Of a stretch of DNA of 64,000 bases, positions 17,246 through 26,874 are shown piece by piece; position 1 is the stretch's first letter, and every line of letters begins with the position of its first letter. The notes beneath the pieces were generated by a model that had not been told where the DNA came from, made no database searches, and saw nothing but the letters and a program-made list of their open reading frames with translations. A program made the position numbers and the translations under genes. Origin of the DNA: JACVRW01 sp963819635 (lineage in GTDB: Bacteria > Actinomycetota > Thermoleophilia > Solirubrobacterales > Thermoleophilaceae); NCBI GenBank assembly GCA_963819635.1, contig CAWFWX010000004.1:1-64000 (forward strand), written 5' to 3'.

Positions 17246-18733
17246 GTGGCCAACGGACTTCTCAAAGAGCTGCAGGAGGTCGAGCCCGTCACGTTGCCCG
17301 AGCGCGACGTGCGAGCGGGCACGCCCCTGCTCGGAGGGCTGCTCAAGTTCGACCTCGCCCGTGCGGTCGCGCGGGTGACGGTCCTCGGAGCGCTCGACCT
17401 GGCGGGCCTGTTCCTCGCCATCTACACGGCGCTGATCGTCAAGACGGCAATTCGCCGTCCCGAGGCGATGGACCTGATGTGGGATCAGGCAGTCGAGTAC
17501 CTGCCGCTCGGCGGTCTCGTGATGCTCCTGCTGTTCGGCCGCTCGGGTCTCTACCGCGAGCGCGCCCAGCGCCCCGGCCTGCCGAGGGTGATCGCCTCGC
17601 TCTTCCAGACCACGGTCATCGTGCTGCTCTTCGCGCTGCTCGAGGGCGAGACGTTCCAGTCCTACTACATCTTCTACGCCACGCTTTTCTTCGCCCTTAT
17701 CTACGTCTCGGCCTTCCGGTGGGGCTTCGAGAAGCTGAGCGGGCTGATCCTGCGCGCGGCCGGCTACCGGCGCCGCGCGGTGCTCGTGGGTTCGGGAGCG
17801 AACATCCAGGCCGTGTCGCACGCCCTCCAGGACAGCCGCGAGATCGAGCCCTACGGCTTCGTGGCGCGCACGCCCGTGACGCTCATGAACGGCCTGCGCG
17901 ACTTCCGCTCGCTCGAGCAGCTCGAGCGCCACTTCGACGCGATCGACGAGGTCCTGATCGCGGATGCCGACTTCCCCGAGGAGGAGGCGGTCGAGCTCGT
18001 GGACCGCTGCCACCGCCAGGGCGTGCGCGTGCGCGTGGCGCCGTCGACGATGGAGATCCTGATGGAGCGCGTGGAGTACGTGCCGGGTCAGGCGCTGCCG
18101 CTGTTCGAGCTGAAGCCGCCCGTCTTCGAGGGCGTCGACTTCGCGCTCAAGCGGGCGTTCGACCTGGTGGGCTCCACGCTGCTCGTGGCCGTGCTGTCGC
18201 CGCTGATGCTGCTGGCCGCGCTAGCCATCAAGCTCACGTCGCGCGGGCCGGTCTTCTACCGCTCCCAGCGGCCCGGGATCGGGGGCAAGACGTTCACCTG
18301 CCTCAAGTTCCGGACCATGGTGGCCGGCGCCGAGACGCTCCAGGACCGGCTCGAGGAGCACAACGAGGTGAGCGGGGCGATCTTCAAGATGCGCTCTGAC
18401 CCGCGCGTCACGGCAGTAGGGCGCTTCCTGCGGCGCTTCTCGCTCGACGAGCTTCCGCAGCTCTTCAACGTGCTGCGCGGCGAGATGTCGCTCGTGGGCC
18501 CGCGGCCGCTCCCGCAGCGCGATTACGACCGCCTCGAGGACTGGCACCGTAAGCGCTACCTCGTGCTCCCCGGCATGACCGGCCTCTGGCAGGTCTCCGG
18601 CCGCTCCGAGCTCGACTTCGACGAGCTCGTCCGCCTCGACTTCCTCTACCTGGAGCGCTGGTCGGTCTTCCTCGACCTGACGATCCTGCTCAAGACGATC
18701 CCGGCGGTCATTCGCGCCCGGGGCGCTTGGTGA
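17246..18733 (+). CDS. Polyprenyl-phosphate sugar-1-phosphate transferase (initiating, WbaP/ExoY family)
   Basis: The product is 495 residues from GTG 17246. Four membrane helices lie in the first 150 residues, a central nucleotide-binding-like fold follows (RRRAVLVGSGANIQAVSHAL), and the C-terminal catalytic domain begins at about residue 290. Its signatures are KRAFDLVGSTLL, RGPVFYRSQRPGIGGKTF, CLKFRTMV, DELPQLFNVLRGEMSLVGPR and the terminal LPGMTGLWQVSGRSELDF. It moves a sugar phosphate from a nucleotide sugar to undecaprenyl phosphate, the first step of repeat-unit assembly. Its stop overlaps the next methyltransferase start. Confidence 0.93.
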   Translation: MANGLLKELQEVEPVTLPERDVRAGTPLLGGLLKFDLARAVARVTVLGALDLAGLFLAIYTALIVKTAIRRPEAMDLMWDQAVEYLPLGGLVMLLLFGRSGLYRERAQRPGLPRVIASLFQTTVIVLLFALLEGETFQSYYIFYATLFFALIYVSAFRWGFEKLSGLILRAAGYRRRAVLVGSGANIQAVSHALQDSREIEPYGFVARTPVTLMNGLRDFRSLEQLERHFDAIDEVLIADADFPEEEAVELVDRCHRQGVRVRVAPSTMEILMERVEYVPGQALPLFELKPPVFEGVDFALKRAFDLVGSTLLVAVLSPLMLLAALAIKLTSRGPVFYRSQRPGIGGKTFTCLKFRTMVAGAETLQDRLEEHNEVSGAIFKMRSDPRVTAVGRFLRRFSLDELPQLFNVLRGEMSLVGPRPLPQRDYDRLEDWHRKRYLVLPGMTGLWQVSGRSELDFDELVRLDFLYLERWSVFLDLTILLKTIPAVIRARGAW

Positions 18734-19440
18734 GCGAGCCCTACCGGGCGGACAACCTGCTGGACCGGGTCGGCGACGCCGACACCCGCCAGCTCCACTA
18801 CGACCGGGAGATGCACCGCGAGCGGGCGCTGCTCGCGCGCCGGCTGCCGCTCGCCGGCGGCGAGGTGCTGTCGGTCGGCTGCGGCAGGCATCCGGGCCGG
18901 CACCTGTTCCCGAAGCCGGCGTTCCGCATGACCGGGGTGGACCTCGACGAGGAGTTGATCTCCTCACTGCTGGAATCCGGCGAGCTCGACGACGGCGCGG
19001 TGGCACGCGCCGGCGAGCTCCCCTTCGAGCCGGGCTCGTTCGACGTCGTCCTGTACCGGCTGGTCCTCCATCACGTCGTGTACCAGGGCCCGCTTCGGCC
19101 GGTGTTCGAGGAGGCGGCGCGGCTGCTCCGGCCCGGCGGTGCGCTCGTCGCGGTCGAGCCCGGCCTCTGGCATCCCGTCGGCGCGGGGCTCGCGCTCGCA
19201 AATCGCGCGGGCGTCGGGCCCGTCGTGCACGGCACACCGGACGACATTCCGCTCTCGCCGCGCCTCCTCGTCCGTGAGGCGCGCGCGGCGGGCCTTCGTC
19301 CGGAGCTTCACGCCGTGACCTACGGCTGGAGGCGGCTGCCGCCGGCGGCGCAGCGCGCGCTCCACGCCCTCGACGGCGCGGGGTCGCGGCCGCGACTCGC
19401 CCCGCTCGGACACACGCTCATGCTGATCGCCCGTGGCTAG
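18730..19440 (+). CDS. SAM-dependent methyltransferase
   Basis: The product is 236 residues, GTG start inside the stop of the sugar transferase (GTGA). Motif I is the variant VLSVGCGRHPGRHLF, then MTGVDLDEELISSLL, SFDVVLYRLVLHHV and EEAARLLRPGGALVAVEPG. The arrangement suggests glycan or lipid-intermediate methylation. The exact substrate is not predictable. The following gene overlaps its end by 8 bases, so three genes from 17246 form one unit. Confidence 0.78.
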   Translation: MSEPYRADNLLDRVGDADTRQLHYDREMHRERALLARRLPLAGGEVLSVGCGRHPGRHLFPKPAFRMTGVDLDEELISSLLESGELDDGAVARAGELPFEPGSFDVVLYRLVLHHVVYQGPLRPVFEEAARLLRPGGALVAVEPGLWHPVGAGLALANRAGVGPVVHGTPDDIPLSPRLLVREARAAGLRPELHAVTYGWRRLPPAAQRALHALDGAGSRPRLAPLGHTLMLIARG

Positions 19441-19981
19441 CCGCTACGACGACGAGCTGTGGGAGCTCGTGTCCGAGCACGCCTGCCCTCCGCCCGAGCA
19501 CCTGGGCGAGTTCGTCCGCTCGCTCGGTCGCGCGGACAGGGCGCTCGACCTCGGCTGCGGCGACGGCCGGCTGACGGCGGAGCTCGACGCGGGCGAGCTC
19601 ACCGCGGCCGACGTCTCGCCGGTGGCGCTCGAGCGCGCCCGGCGGCGCCTGCCGGCGGCGCGTCTCGCAGAGCTCGACCCCGACGCGCCGCTGCCGTTCG
19701 AGGACGGCGCCTTCGACCTGGTTCTGTGCGCGGAGACGATCGAGCACGTGCGCGACGTGCAGCTGCTGCTCTCGGAGGCGCGGCGGGTGCTCCGTCCGCG
19801 GGGCACGCTCGCGATCACGACCCCGGCCACGCCCGCGCTCATGCGACCGCCCGAGCCGCTCTCGCCCCACCTTCGCTTCCTGACTCGCGGGTCGCTCCGC
19901 ACGCTCCTGGAGGAGCTGGGGTTCGAGCTCACCTCACTCGAGCGCCGCGCCGGCTCGCTGCTGGCCCGCGCTACTCGTTGA
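19433..19981 (+). CDS. Small SAM-dependent methyltransferase
   Basis: The product is 182 residues, GTG start. Motif I is ALDLGCGDGRLTAEL, followed by TAADVSPVALERARRRL, FDLVLCAETIEHV and SEARRVLRPRGTLAITTPAT; the C-terminal part is RFLTRGSLRTLLEELGFEL. It is short for the class and lacks any extra substrate domain. It is the third gene of the plus-strand unit and its end overlaps the convergent ligase gene by 11 bases. Confidence 0.78.
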   Translation: MASRYDDELWELVSEHACPPPEHLGEFVRSLGRADRALDLGCGDGRLTAELDAGELTAADVSPVALERARRRLPAARLAELDPDAPLPFEDGAFDLVLCAETIEHVRDVQLLLSEARRVLRPRGTLAITTPATPALMRPPEPLSPHLRFLTRGSLRTLLEELGFELTSLERRAGSLLARATR

Positions 19982-22027
19982 CCTGCGGCTGAGCCTGGCC
20001 GGTCTGCTCGCGCAGGCGCGCACGGGCGCTCAGGAACAGCTCGCGCCCGGAGCGCGACTGCGGGTCGATGTAGAGAAGTCCCTTGAGCGTCTCGAGCGCC
20101 TGCTCGGGTGCGTCGAGCGTGCCGAGCTGGAACGCGGCGAGCCGGTACCAGGTCTGAGGGTCGCCGGGGAACTCGATCACCGCGCGCTCGAGGCTCTGGC
20201 CCGCGTCGTCCTCGCGCCCGGCCTGCGTGTCGATGGCCGCTCTCACGAGCAGTGGGTCGGGCGTGAGCGGGTTGATGTTCCTCGCGTCGGCGGTCTTCTC
20301 GATCGCCCGGTCGAACTTGCGCTGGTCGCGCGAGCGCGAGCGCGTCGTTCGTGGCGCGGTCGGAGGCCTCGGGCTGCCAGATCGCCCACGCGAGCAGCGC
20401 GGCGGTGGCGAGCGTGACGAGCGCCGCCACGACGCGGCCGGCGGACGGGCGCCAACTGATGGGCTCCGTGCCGGCGGCCTCCTGGGACCAGGTCGGGTCG
20501 CGCCCCGCCACGAAGCCCGCGCTCACGAGCGCCATCGCCGCGGGCGCGGGGATGAACCAGGTCCAGTCGAGGAGCGACTGGACCGCGAACACGATCGGCA
20601 CGAGCGTGACCGCGACGAGCGCTATCCGGCTCTCGTCCCAGTCGCGGCGGGGGAGCGGCTCGTCGGCACGGGCGTCGCGTACCAGGCGGCGGGGGAGCAG
20701 GTTGGTCGCGCTCAGAGCCGCCATTGCCCAGGCCAGGCCGAGCAGGGTCGTGATGACCAACCCGATGATGCCGAGGTCGGCGGCGATCTGCGGGATCCAG
20801 CCATGAGCGTGACGGGTAACGGAGGCGTCGGTGCGGTGGCGCAGGCGCGCAACCGCGAAGGCGCCGGAGCCGACGCCCTCGAGCGGCCGGTCGTCGAAGA
20901 CCTTGAAGGCCTCACGCCAGTACTTCCCGCGCGAGGACGACGCCGCGAAGACACGGCCGCCGCTCTCCTCCGGCGCCACCTTCGTCTCGCTCGTGAGCTC
21001 GTCGATGCGGTCGCCGATGCCCCGGTCGCTGAAGGCGACCGACGTGAACGCGACGAGCGGGACGATGCACGCCACCGCCACCGTCGCGATGCCGATCCGC
21101 CGCCGCATCCGCGCGGTGGGCACGCGCCGCGCTGCCGTAGCCTCGATCGCGGCGCCCACGAGCAGCAGCAGCGCGAGCATGAGCAGCACGAGTGCGCCGA
21201 ACTCGCCGGCCACCTCCTGTTTGGCCGCCAGCGGCTGGAGGCTCTTCGAGAACGGGTCCTTCGAGAGCGCCCAGGCGGCGACCGCGCCCGCCGCCGCGGT
21301 CGGGAACAACAGGACCGGCAGGCTTCGCAGCCGCAGCGGCACGAGCGCGAACCAGCCGAGCGCGCCGACCAGCGCGGCGGCCGCGGCTCCGCGCGACTGC
21401 GTCAGCAGGATCGCGAGGACGAATCCGCCCATCGCCGGATAGGCGAGCACGCGCGCGGTGGCGCTCCCGGCGCGGCGCGACCCCAGCCAGAGGGCGACCG
21501 GCACGGCCATCGCGGCCATACAGCCGAGCGCGTTCCAGTAGTCGAACGGCTGGCCGAGCCGGTTCGAGACCTCGTCCTCGGCGAGCGTGCCGGGCCAAAC
21601 GCGCGAAGCGAGCGCGTACGCCACCGGAACGACCGCCGCGATGAACAGCGCCAACAGGAGCCCGGGCGTCGCGCGTGGCAGCAGCCTGCCGCCCGCCACG
21701 GCCGCCCCGAACAGCGCCAGGTAGGCGAACGTGCGGCCCGGCCTCCACGTAGCTGAGCTCGGGCGCGATCGACCAGAGCACCGACAGCGCGGTCAGGAAC
21801 GCGAACAGCGTGAACAGGAGCAGCGTCGTGATGCCCGCGCTCGTGCTGCTTCGCCCCCAGAGCAGCGCCGCCGCGACCACGCAGCCGGCCGCGACCACGA
21901 TCGCGACTTCGGTGACCGTCGTGCGCGTGAGCTCGGTGCCGCCCTCGGCCCCAAAGGCGATGCCCACGAGGGCAGCGCCCAGAATCAGTGGAAGTGCGCT
22001 AGCGGCGGCGGTTGAGGAACGGAACAC
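19971..22027 (-). CDS. O-antigen ligase / polymerase-like membrane protein with TPR tail (two frameshifts)
   Basis: The protein is polytopic, with about ten or more hydrophobic helices. It carries the Wzy_C-type loop with RGKYWREAFKVFDDRPLEGV and GSGAFAVARLRH, then AHGWIPQIAADLGIIGLV, and ends with a TPR-like soluble tail (GDPQTWYRLAAFQLGTLDAP). One extra base at 21736-21737 and one at 20328-20329 split it; correction gives LSYVEAGRTFAYLALFG and DQRKFDRAIEKTADARNINP. I start it at GTG 22027, overlapping the upstream gene by 29 bases. Proteins of this family either polymerise repeat units or attach glycan to an acceptor; sequence alone does not decide. Confidence 0.82.
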
Positions 22028-22589
22028 GCGGAGCCGGGATTTTCGACAGGAGCGGCACCTCGCCGAGCGCCGGCACCCGCTCACGGAGGGCGCCCAGTCC
22101 GCTCGCCAGTGCGAACAGGCTGAGCAGTATCAGCGCCAGGAGGAGCGGCAGCGGCACCTCGTTGGCCGCGCCGCCGACGTTGAAGAACCCGCTGCTGTCG
22201 GGGCTGAGGCTCGTGCCGCCGACGTCGACCGACGGCTTCGGCCCATTTCCGCTCGCGATCGCGGCAACATCGCTCTGGTCGGTCGCCTGTGCGGCGGCCT
22301 CACCGGCGGGGTCGGTCGCGCCGATGCCCGGGCTGCCCGAGCCGATGCCCTTGTCGGAGCCTCCCTTGATCGCGGCGGCGATCACGTCGCGGCAGTCCGA
22401 GTACTCGTCGAGGTCGGCGGGCAGGTTGTTGCGGGCCCTGCGGAGCTCGGAGTTCGAGTACTTCTGGTCGAGCCGTCCGTCGCGGGCACAGTCTCGAATC
22501 ACCTGATCGCCGCTGGCGAAAGCGGGTGCCGGCAGCGCAAGCGCGGCAAGCGCGCTGAGCACAACGAGATGTTTGAGCACTCGATTCAA
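21999..22589 (-). CDS. Exported protein with C-terminal membrane anchor, function unknown
   Basis: A signal peptide (LKHLVVLSALAALALPAPAF, cleavage near AFASG) precedes a region with two cysteines (IRDCARDGRLDQ; EYSDCRDVIAAAI). A Gly/Ser/Ala-rich linker, one membrane helix (LPLLLALILLSLFALASGLG) and a basic tail ending in RRR follow. I do not recognise it. The start may be TTG 22589, GTG 22580 or GTG 22646; I favour 22589 because GGGAAGG lies just upstream. It overlaps the ligase gene and is divergent from the GT4 gene at 22681, so it probably serves in glycan export or attachment. Confidence 0.55.
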   Translation of the reverse strand: MNRVLKHLVVLSALAALALPAPAFASGDQVIRDCARDGRLDQKYSNSELRRARNNLPADLDEYSDCRDVIAAAIKGGSDKGIGSGSPGIGATDPAGEAAAQATDQSDVAAIASGNGPKPSVDVGGTSLSPDSSGFFNVGGAANEVPLPLLLALILLSLFALASGLGALRERVPALGEVPLLSKIPAPRVPFLNRRR

Positions 22590-22680
22590 CTGCTTGAGAC
22601 CCTTCCCAAATGGAACATTGTGCCTGGTTCGCTCGGACCTAAACACTTGTGACCCATGCCATTAGGCAAAGTTGCGGGCC
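22590..22680. promoter_or_regulatory. Divergent intergenic region, likely promoters both ways
   Basis: This gap of about 90 bases separates two divergent genes and is clearly richer in A and T than its surroundings. On the minus strand a TTGCCT box followed by TTTAGG-like sequence is a possible promoter. I cannot identify a convincing consensus for the plus-strand gene. The assignment rests mainly on gene layout. Confidence 0.35.
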
Positions 22681-23827
22681 GTGCGACCGCGTGTAGCGAT
22701 CCTGCCTCCGGTTCCGGTCCCCTACCGCGAACCCCTTTTCCGGGCGCTGGCCGAACGAGGCCGCGTGCTTCCGCACGTGATCTACCTCGCGGCACGCCAG
22801 CCCGGCTGGGATCAGCCAAGTGCCTGGTTCTCGGAGGCAGAGGGCTACGGTAGCGAGATCCTGTCCGGATGGCAGCGGGCCCGCGTGGGCCGCTCCCCGA
22901 TCACGCTTCCGCGCGGGCTCGGGCCGGCACTCTCTCATGTGCGTCCGGACTGCATCGTCTCGTGGGAATACGGGCCAGCGACGCTTCGGGTCCTTGCCTG
23001 GGCGCGCCGCCGGCGGGTCCCGGTGGTCGTTTTCAGCGAGCTGACGCCCTGGAGCGATGAGGCACTCTCGGGGCTGCAACGCCGCTTGCATCGCCTGCTG
23101 GCTCCCAGGGCGGAAGGGTTCATCGTCGCGTCCTCACAGGGAGCGGAGCGGCTGGACCGCCTTGGCGTCGCCCGGAGCTCGGTGGAGGTCGCGCTGCAGA
23201 GCGCCGACCTGTCCGCGCTCAGACCGGCCGCCGCCCGCTCGAACGGGCCGGTTCGGATCCTGTCCCTGGGCCGGCTGGTGGCGGACAAGAACCTGGACGG
23301 GTTGATCGACGCCTTCGCGGAGGCCGGTTTCGCGGAGGGAGAGGCGGAGCTCGAGATCCGCGGAGCCGGTCCGCTCGAGGCCGAGCTCAGGGCGCGCGCC
23401 GATCGCCGTGGCGTGCCCGCGCGGCTGCCGGGGCCCGTCCCGCCAGGCGAGCTCGGCGACGTCCTCGCCGGCGCCCACGCGCTCGCGCTCGTGAGCAGTT
23501 ACGAGCCGTTCGGCGTGACGCTCCGGGAGGGGGCGGCCGCCGGACTGCCGCTCGTGGCGTCGCGGCGAGCGGGCGCGGTGGGCGACGTGGCGGTCGACGG
23601 CGAGAACGCGCTCGTAGTCGATCCGGGCGACCGCGCTCAGATCACCGAGGCGCTGCGCCGCATCGTCCGGGAGCCGGAGCTGCGCGAGCGGCTCGCGGCC
23701 GGGAGCAGGGCGGTCACCGAGCGCCACCCGCCCGAGGCCGACGTGGAGGCGTGGGAGCGCGCCGTTCTGCGCGTGGCGCACGACCCGGGTAGATCGCACG
23801 GATTGCGGACGAAGACTCTCGGCCTAG
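22681..23827 (+). CDS. Glycosyltransferase, GT4 family (probable indel near 3' end)
   Basis: GT-B fold: N-terminal VAILPPVPVPYREPLFRALA, then VRILSLGRLVADKNLDGLI with the acceptor-side lysine, and the donor-site E-x7-E region YEPFGVTLREGAAAGLPLVA. The open frame as sequenced runs far past the gene into antisense of the next one (to 24780). A one-base indel near 23776-23780 would move it to a TAG at 23825-23827, which shares the bases CTAG with the convergent stop, so I end it there. Start at GTG 22681. Role: addition of one sugar to a repeat unit; donor unknown. Confidence 0.75.
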
Positions 23828-24879
23828 CCCAGCAGCGCCGGGAGGAGCTCCTTCTCGACGGTCTCCTGCACCGCGTCCGAGCGGTAGGGGCGCAGCAGGT
23901 CCCTCGCGCGGTCCTGGTAGGCGCGCACTCGGTCATCCGGCAGGCCGAAGGCTGCACGGATCGCACGTCCCAGCCCATGTGCCTCGATGCCCTCGGCTAC
24001 CAGCGACTCGTCCAGCTGGCGAGCAACACGCAGCCCCTCGTATGGTCCGCCCGCCGGCACGGTCGCCAGGAGCGCCCCGTCCGCCAGAGCCTCGAGCGGC
24101 GCTTGGCCCCAGTCCTCCCAGCGCGCACCATGCACGAACACCCGGGCGCGGCGGAGACGGGCGCGGAACTCGGCGGCCGGGACCGTGCCGCGCAGGTCAA
24201 CCGATTCGGGCGGCGCGACTCCGGTCCTGCGGAGGTGCGCGCGGGCCCAGTCCGGATCGAGGCCGTAGACCTCGAGGCGGGCCCCCTCCACGCGCGCCGC
24301 GCTCCATCCGCCCACGACCACGTCGAGCCCCTTCGCCTTCGGGTCCGATACGTACGCGACGGCGAGCCGCCCGCGCTCCGCGGGCTCGTCGCCGTCCGGC
24401 TCCGACGGGTCGATCGGGGGCGAGACGATCACCGGCGGCGCGGCGCCGGCCGGCTGCGCCTCCGCGCCCGCGACGCTGAACGGGACGGTCACGCGGGCGC
24501 GTCGCATGGCGCGGCGCTCGAGTGCGTGGAGGAACGCGTTGCGCGCGCCCGGCCGGTTGAGGCGCGCGGGCGCGTCGAAGCGGACGGCGTAGGGGAGCGG
24601 CAGCCGCGGCAGCAGCATCGCCGCGGTGGTCGACGACACGATCAGCGCGCGCGGCTCGTGGCGCTCCACCGCGGTGCGGGCTGCCCGCCGCGCGGCGTAC
24701 ATCTCGACGACGTCGTTGAGCGGATACCCGCGCCGCAGCCTGTCGGTCGCGCCCAGGCCGACCGAGACGGCGGCCGTTGAGGCGCCGGCGCGCTCGAGCT
24801 GGGCAAGCAGCAGCTCGTCGGCCACGCGCCAGCCGAGCGTCGTCCCCAGCGAGAGGAGCAGGACGTCAGGCCTGGCCAC
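23824..24879 (-). CDS. Glycosyltransferase (GT-B fold)
   Basis: The product is 351 residues, GTG start. The N-terminal half reads DVLLLSLGTTLGWRVADELL and AMLLPRLPLPYAVRFDAPAR. The C-terminal half has GRLAVAYVSDPKAKGLDVVV, a nucleotide-binding LEVYGLDPDW, and WEDWGQAPLEALADGALLAT in the place of the E-x7-E donor site. It is more divergent than the other GT4 members of this locus. It is followed at 38 bases by another GT4 gene on the same strand. Confidence 0.75.
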   Translation of the reverse strand: MARPDVLLLSLGTTLGWRVADELLLAQLERAGASTAAVSVGLGATDRLRRGYPLNDVVEMYAARRAARTAVERHEPRALIVSSTTAAMLLPRLPLPYAVRFDAPARLNRPGARNAFLHALERRAMRRARVTVPFSVAGAEAQPAGAAPPVIVSPPIDPSEPDGDEPAERGRLAVAYVSDPKAKGLDVVVGGWSAARVEGARLEVYGLDPDWARAHLRRTGVAPPESVDLRGTVPAAEFRARLRRARVFVHGARWEDWGQAPLEALADGALLATVPAGGPYEGLRVARQLDESLVAEGIEAHGLGRAIRAAFGLPDDRVRAYQDRARDLLRPYRSDAVQETVEKELLPALLG

Positions 24880-24917
24880 GCCGCACCCGATCGAACGCCG
24901 AGCATCGAGTTGGACGG

Positions 24918-26012
24918 TCAGTCCCGTGCACGCTCGACCGCTTCCTCGAACGCCTTCGCGTAGCCCTGGACCATGGCCTCGCCCGTGAAGTGTTCGCGCT
25001 GCAGCCGGCGTCCGGCCGCACCCAGCTTCGCCGCGCGCTTCGCGTCGGCGGCGAGGCTCAACACCGCGCGCGTGATCGCCGCGGCGTCGCCGGGCCGCAC
25101 CAGGTGGCCGGTCTCCCCGTCACGGACGAGGTCGCGGGTCCCGCCTACGTCCGTCGCGATCACCGGGCGCGCGAGGGCCATCGCCTCGAGGATGCTCATC
25201 GGGAGCGCCTCGGCCTCGCTCGGCAGGCAGGTGGCCGCGGCGGCGGCGGTGAGCTCGAGCACGTCACGGCGAGCGCCGAGCAGGGCGACGCCGTTCCGCT
25301 CGGCGAGCGGGGCGAGCCGCTCGCGCTCGCGCCCCTCGCCGGCCACGTACCCGCGCACGGCCGGGTTCGCGCGCCGCGCCGCGCCGGCCGCCTCGATGAA
25401 CAAGTCGACGCGCTTCTCCGGGCGGAGACCCGCCACGCAGAGCACCGGGAAGCCGTCGCCGCTCAGCTCCGTCGAGGGCTGGATGCCCTCGACGTCGCGC
25501 GCGAAGACGCCGTTCGGCACGACGGCGATTCGCTGCGGCGGGTAGCCGAGCCCCTCGAGCGGGAGCACCTGCCGCCGCGTGACCGCCACGACCTCGTCCA
25601 CCGCGCGTGCCACTACCCGGGTGAGCGCGCGCTGGTGCCGGCGAGGAGGCAGCAGGCGCCCGTCGGGAGTGAGCGGCGTGTGCTCGTTGTAGACGTGGAC
25701 CGCGCGCGAGCGCCGCGCGAGCAGCTCGCCGACCAGCTGCCCGCTCACTCCGCGCGTGACGACCGCGTCGGGCCGGAACTCGGCCGCGATGGCGAGCGCC
25801 CGCCGGAGGCCGCGCGGGTCGAGGCGCCGGCGCAGGCCGAGGCACTCGGCGGTCACACCGGCGCCGACGACGTCGTCGAAGAACGGGCCCCGGCCGGAGA
25901 GGGTGAGCAGGCGGACGGCGATCCCCCGTGCGGCGAGCTCGGCGATCAGAGTCGCCCAGTGGCGCTCGGCGCCCCCGGTCCCCATGTCCGGGCAGACGAA
26001 GAGGAGCCGCAC
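24918..26012 (-). CDS. Glycosyltransferase, GT4 family
   Basis: The product is 364 residues from GTG 26012, one base after the stop of the preceding GT2 gene. GT-B landmarks are LLFVCPDMGTGGAERHWATL at the N-terminus, VAVVPNGV between the domains, LCVAGLRPEKRVDLFIEAAG, and the E-x7-E site SEAEALPMSILEAMALARPV followed by ATDVGGTRDLV. This is a retaining transferase of the WaaB/PimB-like type by fold. It is the last gene of a three-gene chain (27716-24918). Confidence 0.88.
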   Translation of the reverse strand: MRLLFVCPDMGTGGAERHWATLIAELAARGIAVRLLTLSGRGPFFDDVVGAGVTAECLGLRRRLDPRGLRRALAIAAEFRPDAVVTRGVSGQLVGELLARRSRAVHVYNEHTPLTPDGRLLPPRRHQRALTRVVARAVDEVVAVTRRQVLPLEGLGYPPQRIAVVPNGVFARDVEGIQPSTELSGDGFPVLCVAGLRPEKRVDLFIEAAGAARRANPAVRGYVAGEGRERERLAPLAERNGVALLGARRDVLELTAAAAATCLPSEAEALPMSILEAMALARPVIATDVGGTRDLVRDGETGHLVRPGDAAAITRAVLSLAADAKRAAKLGAAGRRLQREHFTGEAMVQGYAKAFEEAVERARD

Positions 26013-26013
26013 C

Positions 26014-26874
26014 TCAGCCCCGTGCCCGGCGGTGGACCGCGAGCACCTCGCCCGCGCGGGCGCTGGCGAGGTAGGGCCGGTCGGCGAGGAAGCGCGCCGC
26101 CTCGTCCTCGGCCTCCTCGCGCGAGTACGTGGCCGCGACCAGGCCCGACTCGTGGCGAACCGGAAGCGAGTCGACCACTCCGAGCCGCCAGCCCTGCTGG
26201 CCGGCGAGCGCGGCCCAGTGCAGATCGAGACCCCACCCGTAGCGGAGCTCGGGGAACGGGAGCAGCTCGGCCGCCGCGCGACGGCTGAATGCCGTGACGG
26301 GCCCGATCTCGACGAAGCGCGTCTCGCGTACGAGCGACGCGGGGCGTCGCCGCGTGACCTTCCAGGCCGAGTGGCTCCGCAGCGTCTGCGCCGGCTGCGC
26401 CAGGTCAAGCCCGAACGCCTCACAAACAGCAACAAACCGGTCAAGAAAGGCGCGCGGAAGCCGGACATCATCGTCGACGACGAGCACCCAGTCGGCCGCG
26501 GAGCTGTTGGCGGTCTTCAGGATCTCGTTCAGGTTCTGGAACTTGCCGCCGGTGAGGTTCTCGGCGACCGTGTGCTCGCGCAACGCGGCCTCCGCCCCGC
26601 TGAGCGAGCCGAGGGCGATGCGCACGTTGTGCGTCGTTGAGTGCAGGCGGTGCAACGCGTCGGGCATCGAGGAGCCCGCGCGGTACACGCCGATCACGAG
26701 GACCTCACGCGGTGGGGTGTCTCGGGCCAGCCGGGCTGTCCGGAGCCGGGTCGCGGTCAGAGTGTCCAGGGCGCCGTAGGCGAGCTCGCCCGCGGTCCGC
26801 TTCGCCCGGCGCCAGGGGTCGGTCACGTCGCCGGCGTCGCCGGACAGGAACGAGGCGCGCTCCGCGGGTGTCAT
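26014..26874 (-). CDS. Glycosyltransferase family 2-like protein
   Basis: The product is 286 residues from ATG 26874, overlapping the previous stop as ATGA. A GT-A type core is visible: REVLVIGVYRAGSSMPDALH, the metal-site acidic run DWVLVVDDDVRLPRAFLDRF and GWGLDLHWAALAGQQGWRLG near the acceptor loop. An N-terminal extension of about 50 residues has no recognisable domain. The frame stays open far upstream through antisense sequence; that extension is not part of the gene. Confidence 0.78.
   Translation of the reverse strand: MTPAERASFLSGDAGDVTDPWRRAKRTAGELAYGALDTLTATRLRTARLARDTPPREVLVIGVYRAGSSMPDALHRLHSTTHNVRIALGSLSGAEAALREHTVAENLTGGKFQNLNEILKTANSSAADWVLVVDDDVRLPRAFLDRFVAVCEAFGLDLAQPAQTLRSHSAWKVTRRRPASLVRETRFVEIGPVTAFSRRAAAELLPFPELRYGWGLDLHWAALAGQQGWRLGVVDSLPVRHESGLVAATYSREEAEDEAARFLADRPYLASARAGEVLAVHRRARG

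Noticed and set aside
19444..21699. Minus-strand frame that seems to extend the ligase into antisense of the methyltransferase
   Set aside because: Beyond the indel at 20328 the translation is Arg-rich nonsense, while the TPR tail continues in another frame to 19971.
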